Source: Butyrivibrio sp. (GTDB taxonomy: Bacteria; Bacillota; Clostridia; Lachnospirales; Lachnospiraceae). From it: DNA of 39,684 bases. The DNA lies in contig NZ_SVFW01000013.1 of the NCBI RefSeq assembly GCF_015056685.1, positions 41,494-81,177 of the forward strand, read 5' to 3'. Shown one piece after another: positions 25,453 to 31,785 of this stretch. The notes beneath the pieces are model-generated. The model was not told the DNA's origin. It did no database searches and saw only the letters and a program-made list of their open reading frames with translations. Numbering within the stretch: position 1 is the stretch's first letter; the number at the start of each line of letters is the position of its first letter. The position numbers were made by a program, and so were the translations under genes.

Positions 25453-27498
25453 ATGATTCTTATGTTGATGAAAATGTCAGGAATAACGGCACTTTATGTT
25501 GCGCTGACGGTGTTCCTGTGGAAACTTCTAAAGGACAGGAGACAGACTTTTATCATAAAGCTGTCTCTTGGACTTATCTATGGTATGTGTTCTGTACTAT
25601 CTACGCATTGCGCTGTGGATTATGGAGACATGCTTCTTAATCTCAGAGATGTCGCTCCACTTGCAGCGGGACTTTTTTTTAACCCTGCTTCAGGTATCAT
25701 TGCAGGTCTTATCGGCGGAATAGAAAGATATATTGCCGGAACATATTTCGGTGTTGGCTCATACACCCGAATAGCCTGTAGCGTATCTACCTGCCTTGCC
25801 GGTTTTGTTGCCTGGCTTATGCATTCAAAAGTATTTGAAGGAAAAAAGCCTTCTCCTGTATATGCTCTGTTCATGGGCGCTGTTATGGAAGTTTTCCATA
25901 TGTACGTGGTTTTCATAACTCACAGAGATGATATGAGAATGGCATTTCATGTAGTAAGCCTCTGTGCCGGGCCAATGATAGTATTCTCTGGAATATCCCT
26001 TTCACTTATGTCAATTATTCTTCAGATTCGATCCGGTGAATGGAAGAATCCTCTTAAGGATATGACAGGAGAGAAAGTATCTGTTTCCCAGAGATTTCAG
26101 CGCTGGCTCTTTTTGATAACCACAATTGTTATTGCCGGCAATTTTGCCTTTTCTTACATTATCCAGACTCAGTCTGCTTCTCAAAATGGCAGAAATAGCA
26201 TAATAGAGACTTCTCAGAGCGTAAAGAACAGATATCTTGAAGTATCAAAAAGACTTACCGCTGAAGGAAATGAATTCTTTGAAATCATAGATGCAGACGG
26301 CGATATCATTGCCGGAAAGCATAAAGAAGGTAAGCTTAGCGAAGACGTTCTTAATGCTCTTTTAGAAAAAAAGGATGCGGAACTCTTTGAAGGACAGTTC
26401 TTTGAAGAGATGTCACTTAATAAGGTTGACGGCATTGGCGTTGATATGCTTCTTTTGACATATATACCTTACAGTGAGCTCTATTGGTACAGAAATGCCC
26501 AGGCCTACGAAGCTGCCCTTGCAGATATTCTTTTGTTTACTGTTATCTATGTACTGATCGCATTTTTGGTAAAGCAGATAGTTATCAGCAATATCGATCT
26601 TATCAATGCTTCCCTTGATAAGATAACAAATGGCGATCTTGATGAAGTTGTTCAGGTAAGAAACTCATCAGAGTTTGCTTCACTTTCAGACGATATCAAT
26701 CAGACAGTTGAAACCCTGAAAGGATACATAGATGCTGCGGAAAAGAGGATAGAACAGGAGCTTATCTTTGCGAGAACTATACAGGAATCATCTTTGCCAA
26801 GAAACTTCCAGTTCGCTACTATGAAGGATAATATCGAGATATTTGCTTCCATGAAGGCGGCAAAAGAGGTCGGTGGTGACTTCTATGATTTCTTTTTTGC
26901 CGGTCCCGGGAAAATTGCTTTTGTAATTGCTGATGTTTCAGGAAAAGGAATCCCTGCGGCTTTGTTTATGATGAGAAGTAAGACAGCCATCAGAAGCTTT
27001 GCGGAGCTTGGCAAGAGCCCTGCTGAGATTATTTTTAAGACCAACAATACACTTTGTGATGGAAATGATGCAGAGATGTTTGTAACTGTGTGGATCGGAA
27101 TTTTGGATGTGGCTACAGGTGTTATGAAGTGCGCCAACGCCGGTCATGAGTATCCTCTTATCAAACACGCCGGTGGCGATTATGAGCTGTTTAAGGATAA
27201 ACACAGCCTGGCTCTTGCAGCAATGGAGAACCTGCAGGCAAGGGAATATGAGATAACACTGGTGCCCGGAGATAAGGTATTTGTTTATACGGACGGTATT
27301 CCTGAGGCAATCAATGAAGATATTGTCCAGTATGGCACTGACAGGCTTCTTACTACTATCAATTCGGTAAAAGACAAACCGTTTACAGAAGTTTTACCGG
27401 CAATTTCTCAGGATATTGCAAACTTTAGAGGAAAAGCTGAGCAATTTGATGATATTACAATGCTTGGTTTTGAGTTAAAGAGTTTGCGTGATCACTAG
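25453..27498 (+). CDS. LytS-type 5TM sensor with HAMP and PP2C (SpoIIE/RsbU-like) phosphatase domain
   Basis: This membrane-bound Ser/Thr phosphatase is about 681 residues. The N-terminus matches the 5TMR-LYT sensor: NLRDVAPLAAGLFFNPASGI followed by IAGLIGGIERYIAG and further membrane helices. Another membrane segment, an extracytoplasmic loop and a sixth or seventh segment follow, then a HAMP-like linker (SLDKITNGDLDEVV). The PP2C/SpoIIE domain has EVGGDFYDFFF, ADVSGKGIPAALFM, NAGHEYPL, YTDGIPEAIN and FDDITML, retaining the metal-binding aspartates. The class usually dephosphorylates an anti-sigma-factor antagonist; none is encoded here. The frame opens at TTG 25411, but ATG 25453 has GAGGGG ten bases upstream. 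It follows degV by about 50 bases. Confidence 0.9.
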   Translation: MILMLMKMSGITALYVALTVFLWKLLKDRRQTFIIKLSLGLIYGMCSVLSTHCAVDYGDMLLNLRDVAPLAAGLFFNPASGIIAGLIGGIERYIAGTYFGVGSYTRIACSVSTCLAGFVAWLMHSKVFEGKKPSPVYALFMGAVMEVFHMYVVFITHRDDMRMAFHVVSLCAGPMIVFSGISLSLMSIILQIRSGEWKNPLKDMTGEKVSVSQRFQRWLFLITTIVIAGNFAFSYIIQTQSASQNGRNSIIETSQSVKNRYLEVSKRLTAEGNEFFEIIDADGDIIAGKHKEGKLSEDVLNALLEKKDAELFEGQFFEEMSLNKVDGIGVDMLLLTYIPYSELYWYRNAQAYEAALADILLFTVIYVLIAFLVKQIVISNIDLINASLDKITNGDLDEVVQVRNSSEFASLSDDINQTVETLKGYIDAAEKRIEQELIFARTIQESSLPRNFQFATMKDNIEIFASMKAAKEVGGDFYDFFFAGPGKIAFVIADVSGKGIPAALFMMRSKTAIRSFAELGKSPAEIIFKTNNTLCDGNDAEMFVTVWIGILDVATGVMKCANAGHEYPLIKHAGGDYELFKDKHSLALAAMENLQAREYEITLVPGDKVFVYTDGIPEAINEDIVQYGTDRLLTTINSVKDKPFTEVLPAISQDIANFRGKAEQFDDITMLGFELKSLRDH

Positions 27499-27562
27499 AT
27501 ATAGTATTTTTACTTAATAAACATAATTAAATATTTACTTTATTTTATAGATTCTTAATCGT

Positions 27563-27574
27563 TTTCGTACGAAA
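27563..27574. promoter_or_regulatory. 12-bp palindrome, possible operator
   Basis: TTTCGTACGAAA is a perfect palindrome in the intergenic region upstream of the small membrane protein gene. No regulator can be named. Confidence 0.25.
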
Positions 27575-27600
27575 TCCTGTCTATACTAAATATAGATTTT

Positions 27601-27629
27601 TTGCTTTTCTTGATTTTAGTTCGTATAAA
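27601..27629 (+). promoter_or_regulatory. Possible promoter of the 159-residue membrane protein gene
   Basis: TTGCTT (27601-27606) and TATAAA (27624-27629) with a 17-base spacer lie 40 bases before the start codon. Confidence 0.45.
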
Positions 27630-27668
27630 CTATTGGAACTAAAAAATGGAAGAGAATGGGAGATTAGT

Positions 27669-28148
27669 ATGAAAAAGATTGTTCGAATGAGGAAAATTAA
27701 CGATATAACTTTAGCATTTATGATGCTTGGTCTTGCAGAACTGATATTTGGAATGGCTATGGTTGTATCAAGTGCTCTTAGCTTTAGCAGTGAGCTATTC
27801 ATAACAAATATTATGATAGATGCTTTTATTCACGGAAGTGCTCTTGCTTTAAATGGAAGCCTGCTCGTGTTCCTATGCATTATGTCGACTCTCTCTGCAG
27901 TAAGCAGAGTTAAAGTGAATATTCTTTTTTCATTATCATCATTATCTATAGCTATAGTTGTGATTGGGATGATTAGAGAGCTTTGCGTTGGAGAACAGGG
28001 CTTTGCCCTTGCGTTTTCGGCGATAGAGCTTTTGATCTGTGGAAGTGTTCAGTTTGTACTTTTCACGACAAAACGTTATCTTGGAAGAAAATCAAACACA
28101 GAGAGTTATACATGGTCAAATGAAATGGTACTTAAGAAGGTGGGATGA
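27669..28148 (+). CDS. Uncharacterised four-helix membrane protein
   Basis: No family recognised. The 159-residue protein starts with a basic stretch (MKKIVRMRKIND) followed by four hydrophobic segments (about 13-36, 45-71, 83-100 and 109-134) and a polar tail (RYLGRKSNTESYTW). I choose ATG 27669, preceded by GGGAG, rather than the TTG at 27633 that also keeps the frame open. It appears monocistronic, with a promoter-like element upstream and a stem-loop downstream. Confidence 0.7.
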   Translation: MKKIVRMRKINDITLAFMMLGLAELIFGMAMVVSSALSFSSELFITNIMIDAFIHGSALALNGSLLVFLCIMSTLSAVSRVKVNILFSLSSLSIAIVVIGMIRELCVGEQGFALAFSAIELLICGSVQFVLFTTKRYLGRKSNTESYTWSNEMVLKKVG

Positions 28149-28153
28149 TCAAA

Positions 28154-28182
28154 AAGCGAAATGCAAATGTAGCATTTCGCTT
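28154..28182. terminator. Stem-loop after the small membrane protein gene
   Basis: AAGCGAAATGC (28154-28164) pairs perfectly with GCATTTCGCTT (28172-28182) around a 7-base loop. There is no T-run on the + side. The 5' flank is AAAAA, so the structure would look more like a terminator to - strand transcription. Confidence 0.5.
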
Positions 28183-28221
28183 ACGTCAAAATACTATCCC
28201 TTTATGTGTGCGTAAGTATTA

Positions 28222-28258
28222 TTACAAGCAAAAGAATTCAAATTTTGTATGGTTGTAA
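28222..28258 (+). other. Stem-loop just upstream of structured repeat copy A
   Basis: TTACAA (28222-28227) pairs with TTGTAA (28253-28258), and CAAAA (28229-28233) with TTTTG (28243-28247). A different-sequence hairpin occupies the same place before copy B (39223-39263), so it may belong to the element. Confidence 0.35.
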
Positions 28259-28271
28259 GTGAATCGGTTGC

Positions 28272-28473
28272 GTACGCCACCCTTGACTGAACCTGATGAA
28301 AACGCCGTCTCTACCTTACCGACGGTGAGGATGATGGGAACAGTAGATTTTCACTCACCATCGGACACAGCATTGTAGCGTTTCCATCAGAACCAGTAAA
28401 GGGCAAGCACCTGCGGTGTGGCTTTTTTTTCTGCCTCAGGCTCTGAATCCAGAAACAGTAGGGCGGCTACTTT
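28272..28473 (+). repeat. Structured repeat, copy A (candidate non-coding RNA or non-autonomous element)
   Basis: This 202-base unit is repeated at 39288-39493 in the same orientation. The copies are identical over 28 bases (28319-28346), match 32/35 over the first 35 bases and 21/22 at 28402-28423, and share a 3' block from GCCTCAGGCTCTGA to GGCTACTTT. Four pairings can be drawn. The ends pair as GCCACCC (28276-28282) with GGGCGGC (28461-28467). CTGATGAAAACGC (28293-28305) pairs with GCGTTTCCATCAG (28378-28390). CCGACGGTGAG (28319-28329) pairs with CTCACCATCGG (28354-28364). GCACC-TGC-GGTGT forms a small hairpin. The strand assignment is from the fold and is not proven. I recognise no Rfam family, and no open frame spans both copies. 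Confidence 0.75.
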
Positions 28474-28481
28474 TCTACCTA

Positions 28482-28724
28482 CGGGCAATTTTTTAATTAT
28501 CCGACCTTTTACCCGTGTTTTATTAGTGCCCATGGGCAATATTTGATTTTCTCTGACTTTTACCCGGGGTATCAAATAATCATTGGGTAAATCTATCATT
28601 ATTTTCATATTTGCCCAAGCTTGTCCAATAATTCTCGGGTAAAAATCCTCTCTTTATTTTCTTTACCCAAATCATTCACTAACCCATGGGTAAAAACCTG
28701 CATTTTGTTCTTTTTGCCCGCAAA
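28482..28724. repeat. Cluster of alternating GGGYAAA / TTRCCC motifs
   Basis: About eleven copies of a short motif lie roughly 20-31 bases apart in both orientations: CGGGCAA 28482, TTTTACCCG 28507, GCCCATGGGCAA 28528, TTTTACCCGGGGTA 28558, TTGGGTAAA 28583, TTGCCCAAG 28611, degenerate TTGTCCAA 28621, CGGGTAAAAA 28636, TTTACCCAAA 28662, ACCCATGGGTAAAAA 28682, TTTTTGCCCGCAAA 28711. Neighbours can pair into hairpins, for example TTGGGTAAAT with ATTTGCCCAA. The flanks are AT-rich. The array sits directly before the promoter of the riboswitch-controlled gene, so it may be a regulator-binding array; origin-like or structural roles are alternatives. The short open frame over it (28621-28845) is not gene-like. 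Confidence 0.6.
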
Positions 28725-28728
28725 GCTC

Positions 28729-28757
28729 TTGAAAAATGAACATATCTTATATATATA
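28729..28757 (+). promoter_or_regulatory. Putative promoter of the riboswitch-controlled transcript
   Basis: TTGAAA (28729-28734) and TATATA (28752-28757) are 17 bases apart, at the downstream edge of the GGGYAAA cluster. The transcript would carry about 125 bases before the aptamer. Confidence 0.5.
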
Positions 28758-28831
28758 TGTATTTTTGGTTCTGTACCTTTTTTATATGAAAAATCCTTTA
28801 CAACAGGAGAATAATCTGTTATTAATGAAAA

Positions 28832-28845
28832 TTAGCTATAGCTAA
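28832..28845. promoter_or_regulatory. 14-bp palindrome in the riboswitch leader
   Basis: TTAGCTATAGCTAA is a perfect palindrome between the putative promoter and the aptamer. It could be an operator or a small RNA hairpin. Confidence 0.3.
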
Positions 28846-28889
28846 CGTTATCATGTTTTTATAGATATCTTATACGCTATGCTGTTAAT

Positions 28890-28956
28890 ACATTAGCAAA
28901 GCCGGAGCAATCCGGTGACGCAAAGCTATAGGGTCTTTATGAGACAGCCAGTTGCA
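28890..28956 (+). promoter_or_regulatory. GEMM-I (cyclic di-GMP-I class) riboswitch aptamer
   Basis: The aptamer contains AGCAAA, a helix GCCGGA with a GCAA (GNRA) tetraloop and TCCGG, the near-invariant GACGCAAAGC, a second arm GGGTCTTTATGAGAC, and the closing CAGCCAGTTGC. The outer GCAA/TTGC pair completes the family layout. The base before GCAAA is A, where the family consensus has G. This joining region contributes to choosing c-di-GMP versus cGAMP, so the ligand cannot be settled by eye. It lies in the leader of the secreted protein gene at 29029. Confidence 0.9.
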
Positions 28957-28972
28957 TTTTTTTAGTCGGGAA

Positions 28973-29005
28973 ACTGCTTGTCTTTATGGTAAGCAGTATT
29001 TTTTT
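28973..29005 (+). terminator. Riboswitch expression-platform terminator
   Basis: ACTGCTT (28973-28979) pairs with AAGCAGT (28991-28997), followed by ATTTTTTT. AACTGCTTGTC (28972-28982) can instead pair with the aptamer 3' strand GACAGCCAGTT (28943-28953) at 9 of 11 positions, forming an antiterminator. Ligand binding should therefore favour termination: an OFF switch. Confidence 0.8.
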
Positions 29006-29028
29006 ATTCAATTCATGGAGGTGTTTTA

Positions 29029-30447
29029 ATGAAAGGACATTTAGTAGCAGCAAAAATTTTGAGTGGGCTTGTTGCAGCAAGTCTCATCGGTTCTCCGATA
29101 ATTGCTTATGCAGGATCATCAGGGTATGTTGGTGAAACAACTAATGTATTTAATGATGAAACTTCAAGTGGGGCAGGCTTTACTTGGAGTTCAGACGACA
29201 GCACACTTACTTTAACAAATGACGTAAATGGTAATGTCGTGGCGGATAATGATATCACTATTACAACAAATGATAATGTTACGGTTTCCGGAAATATTGA
29301 AGTTAGTACATCTGATTCTTCAACAAGTGCTGATTTAACAATTAATAATGCTAATATTACCACAGGTGGCTCTATTTCTGCTGATGGAAATGTAAAGATA
29401 ACAGACTCAACAGTATCAGCTGATGGCATAAACGGCGGAAAAGACGGTAAAGGAACAGCTGGAGATGTTATCATCACTGATTCAAATGTAACAAGTACAG
29501 ATACAATTGCAGCCGGTAATGATGAACAGATTTCTTCTCATGCTCAGGGCGAATACGGAAATCATAATGTTGTTATCAACAATTCAAATGTCACTGCTGA
29601 AGCTAAGGACTCTTCTGTAGGAACTCAGTATCCCATAGTTGCAGTAGGAGGCACTGTCGCTCTTAATGGTAGCTATATATCTTCCCCTTCAGATGGTTCA
29701 ACTCTAAATCAGGGTTATTATGGAACAGATATTTATTTAGGAGAAGTTGGAAGAATTAAAACTTCATCTGAAGGTGATGGATATACAGGTAAAGTCACAA
29801 TTACAGCCGGTTCAAAGCCATCATCAGACTCAGTGCCTTCTGATACAAACAGTGGAAGTGGCACTTCACCAGATGCAAATAGTGGAAGCGGTGCATCATC
29901 AGATAACAATGATTCTGCTTCTTCAGAAACAAAGGTAACAACTACATCAGACTATGCTAATGTATATACATCTGATATTTCAAACGGTTATTTTGCAGCT
30001 GTATCAAATAGTTCAGGTGCGGCTACTGTAGCAGTAAAAGATTCAAATGGAAAATCAATGAACGTTGCCGTTGATTTAAGTTCTGCAAGCTCTTCTAATG
30101 GCTCAAAGATAACAGCAACAATAGTTCCTGCTCTTGATAGAAACGGAAATGAAAACAATGGACTTGATAAGAATGCACAGGCTCTTAATGCAGTAATAAC
30201 AGAGTCTGGAAAGACTCCAATTGAAGGTGCACTCTTTATCAGAGCATATGCAGCAGGAGTAAGCCTTACAAAGCTTGAAGTACCTGTTAAATATACATTT
30301 ACTCTTGATAAAACTTATGAAGGAAAGACTGTAACTGTATATGTAAGAACTGTTACAGGAGAAATTCATTCATATGATGCAGTAGTAACAAACGGCAAAG
30401 TTCAGGTAAGTACAGAATTCTTAGGAACAGTTGCTTTTGCAATGTGA
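29029..30447 (+). CDS. Secreted Ser/Thr/Asn-rich repeat protein under GEMM-I riboswitch control
   Basis: This 472-residue exported protein has a signal peptide cleaved near AYAG (about residue 27-29). Residues 30-265 are rich in V-x-I-x-[DN]-S/N repeats (VTVSGNIEVS, DLTINNANI, VKITDSTV, VIITDSNV, VVINNSNV) typical of right-handed beta-helix or carbohydrate-binding-type surface proteins. A flexible linker (about 265-305) carries three DxNSGSG-like units (DTNSGSGTSP, DANSGSGASS). A C-terminal beta-rich domain ends STEFLGTVAFAM. I see no LPxTG, SLH or membrane anchor, so it is probably released or non-covalently held. The ATG has a strong TGGAGGTG RBS. The aptamer and terminator upstream predict that c-di-GMP (or a relative) lowers expression. 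Adhesin or matrix function is inference. Confidence 0.85.
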   Translation: MKGHLVAAKILSGLVAASLIGSPIIAYAGSSGYVGETTNVFNDETSSGAGFTWSSDDSTLTLTNDVNGNVVADNDITITTNDNVTVSGNIEVSTSDSSTSADLTINNANITTGGSISADGNVKITDSTVSADGINGGKDGKGTAGDVIITDSNVTSTDTIAAGNDEQISSHAQGEYGNHNVVINNSNVTAEAKDSSVGTQYPIVAVGGTVALNGSYISSPSDGSTLNQGYYGTDIYLGEVGRIKTSSEGDGYTGKVTITAGSKPSSDSVPSDTNSGSGTSPDANSGSGASSDNNDSASSETKVTTTSDYANVYTSDISNGYFAAVSNSSGAATVAVKDSNGKSMNVAVDLSSASSSNGSKITATIVPALDRNGNENNGLDKNAQALNAVITESGKTPIEGALFIRAYAAGVSLTKLEVPVKYTFTLDKTYEGKTVTVYVRTVTGEIHSYDAVVTNGKVQVSTEFLGTVAFAM

Positions 30448-30453
30448 GATTCG

Positions 30454-30497
30454 ATGGTCCTACAACCCCGTCCCCTAGGACCATGGCCCTAGGGGAC
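30454..30497 (+). other. Two mutually exclusive stem-loops downstream of the secreted protein gene
   Basis: ATGGTCCTA (30454-30462) pairs with TAGGACCAT (30476-30484), nine perfect bases. GTCCCCTAG (30470-30478) pairs with CTAGGGGAC (30489-30497), also nine perfect bases. The two stems share the TAG around 30476-30478 and cannot form together. They lie just before the terminator. Confidence 0.5.
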
Positions 30498-30500
30498 AAC

Positions 30501-30533
30501 AAAAAAGGAAAGCATGAATGCTTTCCTTTTTTT
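30501..30533. terminator. Bidirectional terminator shared by the secreted protein gene and tRNA-Met
   Basis: GGAAAGCAT (30507-30515) pairs with ATGCTTTCC (30518-30526), flanked by A6 on the left and T7 on the right. It can end + strand transcription from the secreted protein gene and - strand transcription from the tRNA. Confidence 0.9.
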
Positions 30534-30535
30534 AG

Positions 30536-30609
30536 TAGCGAGAGGGGGATTCGAACCCTCGACACCGCGGGTATGAACCGCGTGCTCTAGCCAACTGAGC
30601 TATCTCGCC
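30536..30609 (-). tRNA. tRNA-Met (anticodon CAT)
   Basis: The - strand reads GGCGAGATAGCTCAGTTGG and folds as a tRNA. The acceptor GGCGAGA pairs with TCTCGCT (with a terminal G-T), the D arm contains AGCTCAGTTGGCTAGAGC, the anticodon stem-loop is CGCGGTTCATACCCGCG with CAT in the loop, and the T loop is TTCGAAT. The T stem GAGGG/CCCCC has one A-C mismatch. The discriminator base is A and CCA is not encoded. CAT fits elongator methionine, but a lysidine-modified isoleucine tRNA cannot be excluded by eye. Confidence 0.93.
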
Positions 30610-30650
30610 ATATGGGCTTTGTTGTACTGCCTGTCGCAACCGACTTGTAT

Positions 30651-30680
30651 AATATACCTCAGACTAACCAGTATTGTCAA
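30651..30680 (-). promoter_or_regulatory. tRNA promoter (- strand)
   Basis: On the - strand TTGACA (30675-30680) is a perfect -35. TATATT (30651-30656) is the -10 with an 18-base spacer, about 40 bases before the tRNA 5' end. Confidence 0.75.
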
Positions 30681-30786
30681 CATAATTTTTTAAAAAATCT
30701 TGGAAAAATATCTCTTAAATTTCTAATTTGTGCTAATTCAAGCATAAGTTACCCAAACACCGAATTTTAATTGTGTTAAGATATAG

Positions 30787-30809
30787 TAAAGTGCTGTGTT
30801 TGCACTTTA
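30787..30809 (+). other. Leader hairpin before the PAP2 gene
   Basis: TAAAGTGC (30787-30794) pairs with GCACTTTA (30802-30809), 34 bases before the PAP2 start. A similar AAAGTGCC/GGCACTTT hairpin lies in the leader of the CarD-family gene (38530-38548). Confidence 0.4.
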
Positions 30810-30842
30810 GACATCATTTGGAAATGAACGAGGAAAAAATTT

Positions 30843-31781
30843 ATGAATTTAGTTGTTGGGAGATCATTTTATTTTGATTTTGAAGTGGAATTTATGCAAT
30901 GGCTCCAAAGTGTTTTGGGAGAAAAAGGAGCAGGAATAATTTCACATTTCTCTGCTTTTGGCGAAGAAATGTTGCTTATAGGTATATTGGGCTTTATATT
31001 TTGGTGCTATGACAAGAAATATGGAACCTATATTGGAATAAATGTTATGGTTGGACTTGTCCTTAATCCTCTTATCAAAAATATTTTCTGGAGGAGAAGA
31101 CCATATTTTGATCATGGGGCCATAAAGTGCTTCAGACCGGTGGAAAAAGATGCTGATCTTTATGACATTGCAGCGCAGGGCTTTTCTTTTCCCAGTGGCC
31201 ATTCTACAAACTCAGTTACAGCGTATAGCTCGATAGCTATGTACAAAAAGAAAAAGGCTTTTACTGTACTTGCTTTTGTTATTCCGCTACTGGTTGGCTT
31301 TTCAAGAGTGGCAGTTGGTGTACATTATCCAACTGATGTTATTTGTGGATGGCTCTCAGGTCTTTTGATCGTTCTTTTTATTCCATTTATCTTCAGCAAG
31401 GTAAATGAGAAGAAGCACTGGATCGTTTATATTGTGATCTTTTTGATTTCATGCCTTGGACTTTTTTATTGTAAGACCAGCGACTATTTCACTTCTTTAG
31501 GTCTTATGGGCGGATTTTTTGTTTCTATCGAATTTGAAAAGAAATTTGTTAATTTTGAAAATACCAGAAATCCGCTGTTTTGTATAACAAGGATTATTGG
31601 TGGTTTTGCAATCTATTTTGCAGTGAATACTCTTTTAAAACTTCCATTTAGTAAGGAGTTTTTGGATTCCGGAGTTTTTCTTGCAGGACTTGTAAGAAGC
31701 ATCAGATACTTTTTGGTTTCTTTTGCTGCTATTGGCTTATACCCTTATGTTTTCAGATTGGAAAAGAAGTTTAGGAGGTAA
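30843..31781 (+). CDS. PAP2 superfamily membrane phosphatase
   Basis: This 312-residue polytopic membrane protein has all three PAP2 acid-phosphatase motifs: K79-x6-R86-P87 (in KNIFWRRRP), PSGH at 117-120, and S154-R155-x5-H161-x3-D165 (SRVAVGVHYPTD). It should hydrolyse a lipid or isoprenoid phosphate at the outer membrane face; undecaprenyl pyrophosphate recycling is a common role, but the substrate is not determined. It has about seven to eight membrane segments, with four after the catalytic domain, longer than minimal PAP2 enzymes. The ATG follows GAGGAAAAAATT. The next gene starts just after its stop, suggesting co-transcription. Confidence 0.92.
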   Translation: MNLVVGRSFYFDFEVEFMQWLQSVLGEKGAGIISHFSAFGEEMLLIGILGFIFWCYDKKYGTYIGINVMVGLVLNPLIKNIFWRRRPYFDHGAIKCFRPVEKDADLYDIAAQGFSFPSGHSTNSVTAYSSIAMYKKKKAFTVLAFVIPLLVGFSRVAVGVHYPTDVICGWLSGLLIVLFIPFIFSKVNEKKHWIVYIVIFLISCLGLFYCKTSDYFTSLGLMGGFFVSIEFEKKFVNFENTRNPLFCITRIIGGFAIYFAVNTLLKLPFSKEFLDSGVFLAGLVRSIRYFLVSFAAIGLYPYVFRLEKKFRR

Positions 31782-31785
31782 ACTC

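Noticed and set aside
28272..28473. Cobalamin riboswitch, RNase P RNA, tmRNA, SRP RNA or retron ncRNA as identity of the repeat
   Set aside because: The conserved cores I remember for these families are not present, the element occurs twice, and no reverse transcriptase or matching downstream gene lies nearby. A database search could overturn this.
28387..28608. 73-codon open frame on the - strand over repeat copy A and the motif cluster
   Set aside because: Starts and stops inside repeated elements, has no plausible RBS and no protein-like composition.
28482..28724. CRISPR array or iterons
   Set aside because: The repeated unit is only about 7-10 bases, alternates orientation and varies in sequence; there are no long identical repeats or uniform spacers and no cas or replication gene nearby.
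28621..28845. 74-codon open frame in the GGGYAAA cluster
   Set aside because: No ribosome binding site, composition is AT-rich non-coding, and it runs over motif repeats and the promoter of the next gene.
29106..29477. 123-codon open frame on the - strand inside the secreted protein gene
   Set aside because: It is an antisense shadow of repetitive Ser/Thr/Val codons; the + strand gene has a signal peptide, RBS and riboswitch leader.
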